Origin: Asaia bogorensis
Lineage (GTDB): Bacteria; Pseudomonadota; Alphaproteobacteria; Acetobacterales; Acetobacteraceae
Length of the DNA stretch: 15,195 nt
Direction of reading: 5' to 3'
Assembly (NCBI GenBank): GCA_945886995.1
Contig: CAMCZJ010000057.1
Span: 1 to 15,195 of the forward strand
A model generated the notes under the pieces. The model saw only the letters and a program-made list of their open reading frames with translations, was not told the origin of the DNA and made no database searches. This document shows, one piece after another, positions 12,250 to 15,195 of the stretch (its first letter is position 1; each line of letters begins with the position of its first letter). Both the position numbers and the translations under genes were made by a program.

Positions 12250-13395
12250 ATGGGCGCGCCGCGGTTTCAGATTGTCTATCGCATTACCCCGGATGATTCC
12301 CGGCCCATTGAAGCGCATGCCAAGGATATCTGCCTTGAAGAAACGGTCGAAATCCCGGGCGATTGCGTGCCGGGGCCGATCTGGGATGCGGGCATTGTGG
12401 GGCAGGTTGAAGCCATCACGCCCTGCGCGCCGCCATCGCATGCTTTCGATGTGGAAATCAGCTACCGCGCCGATATCGTCAATGATTCGATCCCCAATCT
12501 GCTGAATGTTGTTTTCGGCAATATCTCGATCAGGCGCGGCATCAAGATTATTGATATCCGCCTGACCGGTGATCAACTCCGCGCCTTTGGTGGGCCGCGC
12601 TTTGGGATTGCCGGATTGCGCCAAGCACTTGGCGTCTATGGCCGGCCTTTGGCCGCAACCGCCATCAAGCCGCTCGGGCTTTCGGTGCTTGAATTGGCCC
12701 GCCTTGCCGGGGGCTATGCGCTGGGTGGGCTTGATGTGGTCAAGGATGATCACGGGCTGATGGACCAGCCCTTCCACCCCTTCAAGGAAAGGGTTTCGCG
12801 GCTTCAGGAAGCGATCCGCAACGCCAATGCCAAGACCGGGCGCAAGACACTCTATTTTCCGATGATCGCTGGCCGCTTTGACCAGATCGAAGCACAAATG
12901 GAATTTGCCCGCGCCGAGGGCTGTGCCGGTGCGCTGATTGCGCCGCTGCTGATTGGCCCTGACACGGGTTTTTACCTCGCGCGCAAATACGGGCTGGCGG
13001 TGATGACGCATCCAAGCTTCACCGGCACGCATTTCCATGACCCCGAGCATGGCATGACGCCGGCCATGCTGCTCGGGCGCCTGTTTCGTATTTTCGGCGC
13101 TGATATCTCGGTTTTTCCCAATGCCGGCGGGCGCTTTACCTTCACCCCGAAGGAATGTCGGGATTTGGCCATTGCCATGCAGGAACCCTTGGGCGATGTG
13201 AAACCCGGTTTCCCTTCCCCGGCAGGTGGCATGACGATTGAACGCATTGACAGCATGGTGGCGGCCTTTGGCCATGACGCCGTTTTCCTGATTGGCGGCG
13301 CGCTGATGCGCCATTCGCCCGAACCTGAGGCCGGCGCACGCGCCTTTATGGCCGCGATTGAAAAGGCTGTTGCAACCAGGAAGGCCGCGGAATGA
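12250..13395 (+). CDS. RuBisCO-like protein (form IV RLP), possible 5-methylthioribulose-1-phosphate isomerase
   Basis: A 381-aa protein with the RuBisCO large-subunit fold. The N-terminal domain starts RFQIVYRI. The barrel shows A-I-K-P-L-G-L-S (Lys140, equivalent to spinach Lys175, with Lys177 deleted) and GGLDVVKDDHG then QPFHPFKERV. Lys165 matches the carbamylated Lys201, Asp167 matches Asp203, and Glu204 is replaced by His168. His254 matches His294, but Arg295 is Pro. The loop-6 Lys334 is absent (FPNAGGRF). Ser379-Gly-Gly becomes Ala325-Gly-Gly, and one phosphate-site Gly doublet is kept (349-350). It cannot be a carboxylase. Known RLP roles are enolase (MtnW), methylthioribulose-1-P isomerase (Rhodospirillum rubrum) and oxo-isoapionate-P decarboxylase. 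Coupling to a cupin (ATGA overlap, 13392-13395) favours the R. rubrum type. Family call is firm, reaction tentative. Confidence 0.92.
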   Translation: MGAPRFQIVYRITPDDSRPIEAHAKDICLEETVEIPGDCVPGPIWDAGIVGQVEAITPCAPPSHAFDVEISYRADIVNDSIPNLLNVVFGNISIRRGIKIIDIRLTGDQLRAFGGPRFGIAGLRQALGVYGRPLAATAIKPLGLSVLELARLAGGYALGGLDVVKDDHGLMDQPFHPFKERVSRLQEAIRNANAKTGRKTLYFPMIAGRFDQIEAQMEFARAEGCAGALIAPLLIGPDTGFYLARKYGLAVMTHPSFTGTHFHDPEHGMTPAMLLGRLFRIFGADISVFPNAGGRFTFTPKECRDLAIAMQEPLGDVKPGFPSPAGGMTIERIDSMVAAFGHDAVFLIGGALMRHSPEPEAGARAFMAAIEKAVATRKAAE

Positions 13396-13826
13396 CCGTG
13401 CGTCGGTTCACTTCTTATGCTTGGGAAAACGTGCCCGTCCTGGCTTACAAGGAAGGCGGCCCTTACAAGGATGTGACGCGCCAAATTCTGTTTGAAGGGG
13501 CGGAAAGCCTGCCCGTCCAGTGGCGCTATTTCGAAGTGCAGCCGGGCGGCCATTCCACGCTTGAACGCCATGCGCATATCCATTGGGTGCTGATCCTGCG
13601 CGGGCGTGGTGCTTGCCTGGTGGGTGATGAGATCTCGGATATTGCCGAGCATGATCTGGTCGAAATCCAGCCCATGGAATGGCATCAATTCCGCGCGGCG
13701 GAAGATGCGCCGCTTGGCTTTCTGTGTCTGGTGGCGGCTGAGCGTGACAGGCCGCAATTGCCGGGCGCGGATGATCTGGTGGCGCTACGACAAAACACGA
13801 AGATTGCGGAATTTATCAGGATTTAG
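13392..13826 (+). CDS. Cupin protein coupled to the RLP (cupin 2), possible methylthioxylulose-5-phosphate methylsulfurylase
   Basis: A 144-aa cupin without signal peptide. Motif 1 is GGHSTLERHAHIHWVLILRG (residues 52-71) with His54, His60, His62 and His64; the usual motif-1 Glu is not in its normal place. Motif 2 is EIQPMEWHQFRA with His98. The C-terminal tail AAERDRPQLPGADDL is characteristic of a cupin subfamily that I associate with RLP genes. In R. rubrum a cupin acts after the RLP: it uses metal and a thiol to release methanethiol from 1-methylthioxylulose-5-P, yielding deoxyxylulose-5-P for isoprenoids. The four-base overlap with the RLP stop implies equimolar translation. The gene ends 8 bases before the converging holA stop. 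The substrate is inferred from context only. Confidence 0.88.
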   Translation: MTVRRFTSYAWENVPVLAYKEGGPYKDVTRQILFEGAESLPVQWRYFEVQPGGHSTLERHAHIHWVLILRGRGACLVGDEISDIAEHDLVEIQPMEWHQFRAAEDAPLGFLCLVAAERDRPQLPGADDLVALRQNTKIAEFIRI

Positions 13827-13834
13827 TGCCTGAC

Positions 13835-14860
13835 CTAACGGCGGCGCAGCACTGCTTCCCGCGCCAGCGCCATCACCGCCGCGCGCGCAATCGCCTGATC
13901 AGGCATGCCGGTGGTTTTGGTGTGGCGTTCGGCTTCCAACAGCGCCTCACCAGCTGCCGAGAGCGCCGGTGCAGGCCAAAGACGCAGCGCCCTTTCAAAA
14001 GCCGGGCGGCTTTTGAAGAATACCGGCGGGCGCAAGGAAGAAAGCGCATCGCCAGGGCTTGAACCCTTTGCCACGGCCAGCGCCGCCAGATGCAGCCGCT
14101 GCACATGCCTGAGTGCAGCGCGCACTACCTGCACCGCCGCTGCCCCCTCGGCAAAGGCCTGATCCAGCGCGCGGTCTGCCAGCGCGGCATCGCCTGCCGT
14201 TGCCGCAAGCAGGGCTTGGTCCAGATCAAGCGTTGAACCTTCAGCGATGCAGGCGATGGCGTCTTCTTCTGTCACGCGCTTGGCGGGGCCGACATAAAGC
14301 GCCAGTTTTTCCACTTCCTGGCGGATTTGCAGGCGGTTCTCGCCAAGCCGTGCGGCCATGAAGGAAAGCGCAGCGCTATCCGCCACAACACCGCGTTCCT
14401 TCAGCAGGCGCCCAAGGCTTGCTTCCAACTCCGCCCCGGTTTCGGGGTAGCAGGCAATTACCGCCGCTGCATCATTGGCGCGTTCCAGCGCGGGGCGGAG
14501 ACCCTTATTGCCGGCAAGCGCACCGCCTTCCAGCAGCACAATCCCGGGGCCCGGCCCGGCCAGCGCGGCCTTGGCGGCATTCGCCAAGCCATCTGTCGCA
14601 TCGCGTACCCGCACCAGGCGCCGCCCGCCCGTGAGTGCGGATTGCGCGGCTTCCCCCGCCAGCAGCCCGGCATCGCGGCTGGCGGCATCGCGCGGCACAT
14701 CCACCAGGCCGAAAGGATCATCGCCCACCACGGCGCGGATCAAGTGATCCGCCCTTTCGCGGACCAAGCCCAGATCATCGCCGTAAATCAGCACAACCCG
14801 CGCTGTTGCTGGCGGGTCGGCCAGGAAGGCGGGAATGCGCCGCGCATCAAGCTTGGCCAT
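13835..14860 (-). CDS. holA: DNA polymerase III delta subunit
   Basis: Clamp-loader delta subunit (341 aa), which opens the beta sliding clamp within the tau/gamma3-delta-delta' complex. The N-terminal AAA+-like domain carries VVLIYGDDLGLVRERADHLI with no functional P-loop, as in delta. VRDATDGLANAAKAAL and IVLLEGGALAGNKGLRPAL follow. The middle has the family segment GVVADSAALSFMAARLGENR, then QIRQEVEKLALYVG, and the C-terminal collar domain includes RAALRHVQRLHLAAL. Length and order are normal for alphaproteobacterial HolA. The ATG at 14860 is 2 bases after the lptE stop, so the pair is co-translated; lptE-holA is the usual order. Confidence 0.95.
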   Translation of the reverse strand: MAKLDARRIPAFLADPPATARVVLIYGDDLGLVRERADHLIRAVVGDDPFGLVDVPRDAASRDAGLLAGEAAQSALTGGRRLVRVRDATDGLANAAKAALAGPGPGIVLLEGGALAGNKGLRPALERANDAAAVIACYPETGAELEASLGRLLKERGVVADSAALSFMAARLGENRLQIRQEVEKLALYVGPAKRVTEEDAIACIAEGSTLDLDQALLAATAGDAALADRALDQAFAEGAAAVQVVRAALRHVQRLHLAALAVAKGSSPGDALSSLRPPVFFKSRPAFERALRLWPAPALSAAGEALLEAERHTKTTGMPDQAIARAAVMALAREAVLRRR

Positions 14861-14862
14861 GG

Positions 14863-15195
14863 TCAGGCCGGCGCCGCGCCTTGCGTCTCTGCGCGGAAAT
14901 GGATCGCCAGCTTTCCCAGAATCTGCTGCGCCAATACGTCAATCAATTGGCGTTCCATCGTCTCACGCGCCGCATCGGCGGCGAAGAATTGAGTGGCCGG
15001 AATGTCATAGGCGTCCACGGCGCGTTCGGACCCGCGCGCAATTTCTCGCGGCGGTGGGCCAACGTCAAAAAGGGACCAATTCGCGGTGACAGTAACGCGC
15101 ACGCGGCTGGCGGCACCATAGATGTTATAGCCCTGGATTTCTACGCCGTAGCCGACCCCGACTCGCAGATCATATTTCGCAGCCACCGCGCCGCG
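14863..15195 (-). CDS. lptE: LPS-assembly lipoprotein LptE, C-terminal part (partial)
   Basis: The frame is open to the right edge, so the N-terminus with its lipoprotein signal lies outside the window; 110 residues are visible. The sequence RVGVGYGVEIQGYNIYGAAS, then RVRVTVTANWSLFD, matches the beta-sheet part of alphaproteobacterial LptE, and the tail AADAARETMERQLIDVLAQQ is its C-terminal helix, where an 'aqqI' motif is typical. LptE plugs the LptD barrel at the outer membrane and helps insert lipopolysaccharide. Location directly before holA supports the call strongly (leuS-lptE-holA is a common order). A GTG at 15186 is not the true start, because the frame continues upstream through R-G-A. 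Confidence 0.85.
   Translation of the reverse strand, partial: RGAVAAKYDLRVGVGYGVEIQGYNIYGAASRVRVTVTANWSLFDVGPPPREIARGSERAVDAYDIPATQFFAADAARETMERQLIDVLAQQILGKLAIHFRAETQGAAPA

Noticed and set aside
11968..13314. 448-aa open frame antisense to the RLP
   Set aside because: It is a high-GC shadow frame; the plus strand has a clear RuBisCO-fold protein and the antisense translation resembles no known family.
12250..13395. True RuBisCO (form I/II/III) and Calvin cycle locus
   Set aside because: The loop-6 Lys and other catalytic residues are missing, and there is no small subunit, phosphoribulokinase or activase nearby.
13827..13834. Bidirectional terminator between cupin 2 and holA
   Set aside because: Only 8 bases separate the two stops, with no inverted repeat centred there.

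Overview
The window reads as chromosomal DNA of a high-GC alphaproteobacterium. Protein style and gene order point to Rhodospirillales, most likely Acetobacteraceae of the Roseomonas type. The evidence is the alphaproteobacterial order ribF-ileS-lspA-DUF3035 lipoprotein-M16-M16, the lptE-holA pair, a Bug-family solute receptor, and a urtA/urtB urea transporter. The assignment is inferred from gene content only.

Layout. (1) 1-1446, minus strand: the start of urtB and all of urtA, with a hairpin between them and a very good sigma-54 -24/-12 element upstream, so urea uptake is probably nitrogen-controlled. (2) 1606-10372, minus strand: a long co-directional housekeeping block. In transcription order it holds a MaoC hydratase, a LOG-family protein, ribF, a 160-base gap, ileS, lspA, a DUF3035 (BamF-like) lipoprotein, a catalytic M16 peptidase and a non-catalytic M16 partner. 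Most junctions are 1-4 base overlaps or gaps. (3) 10373-10635: a divergent intergenic region with a very AT-rich stretch. (4) 10636-13826, plus strand: an accessory unit of a Bug periplasmic receptor, cupin 1, a RuBisCO-like protein (RLP, form IV) and cupin 2. The RLP and cupin 2 overlap by four bases. (5) 13835-15195, minus strand: holA and the 3' part of lptE, converging on cupin 2 with an 8-base gap.

The most interesting part is region 4. The RLP keeps the Lys that is carbamylated in RuBisCO but lacks the loop-6 Lys, one Mg-ligand Glu and several substrate-phosphate residues, so it is not a CO2-fixing enzyme. An RLP translationally coupled to a small cupin recalls the Rhodospirillum rubrum MTA-isoprenoid shunt, where an RLP isomerises 5-methylthioribulose-1-P and a cupin releases methanethiol to give deoxyxylulose-5-P. 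Whether this locus does that, or something different with the extra receptor and second cupin, is open. A second oddity is a palindromic repeat that supplies the first ~20 codons of lspA.
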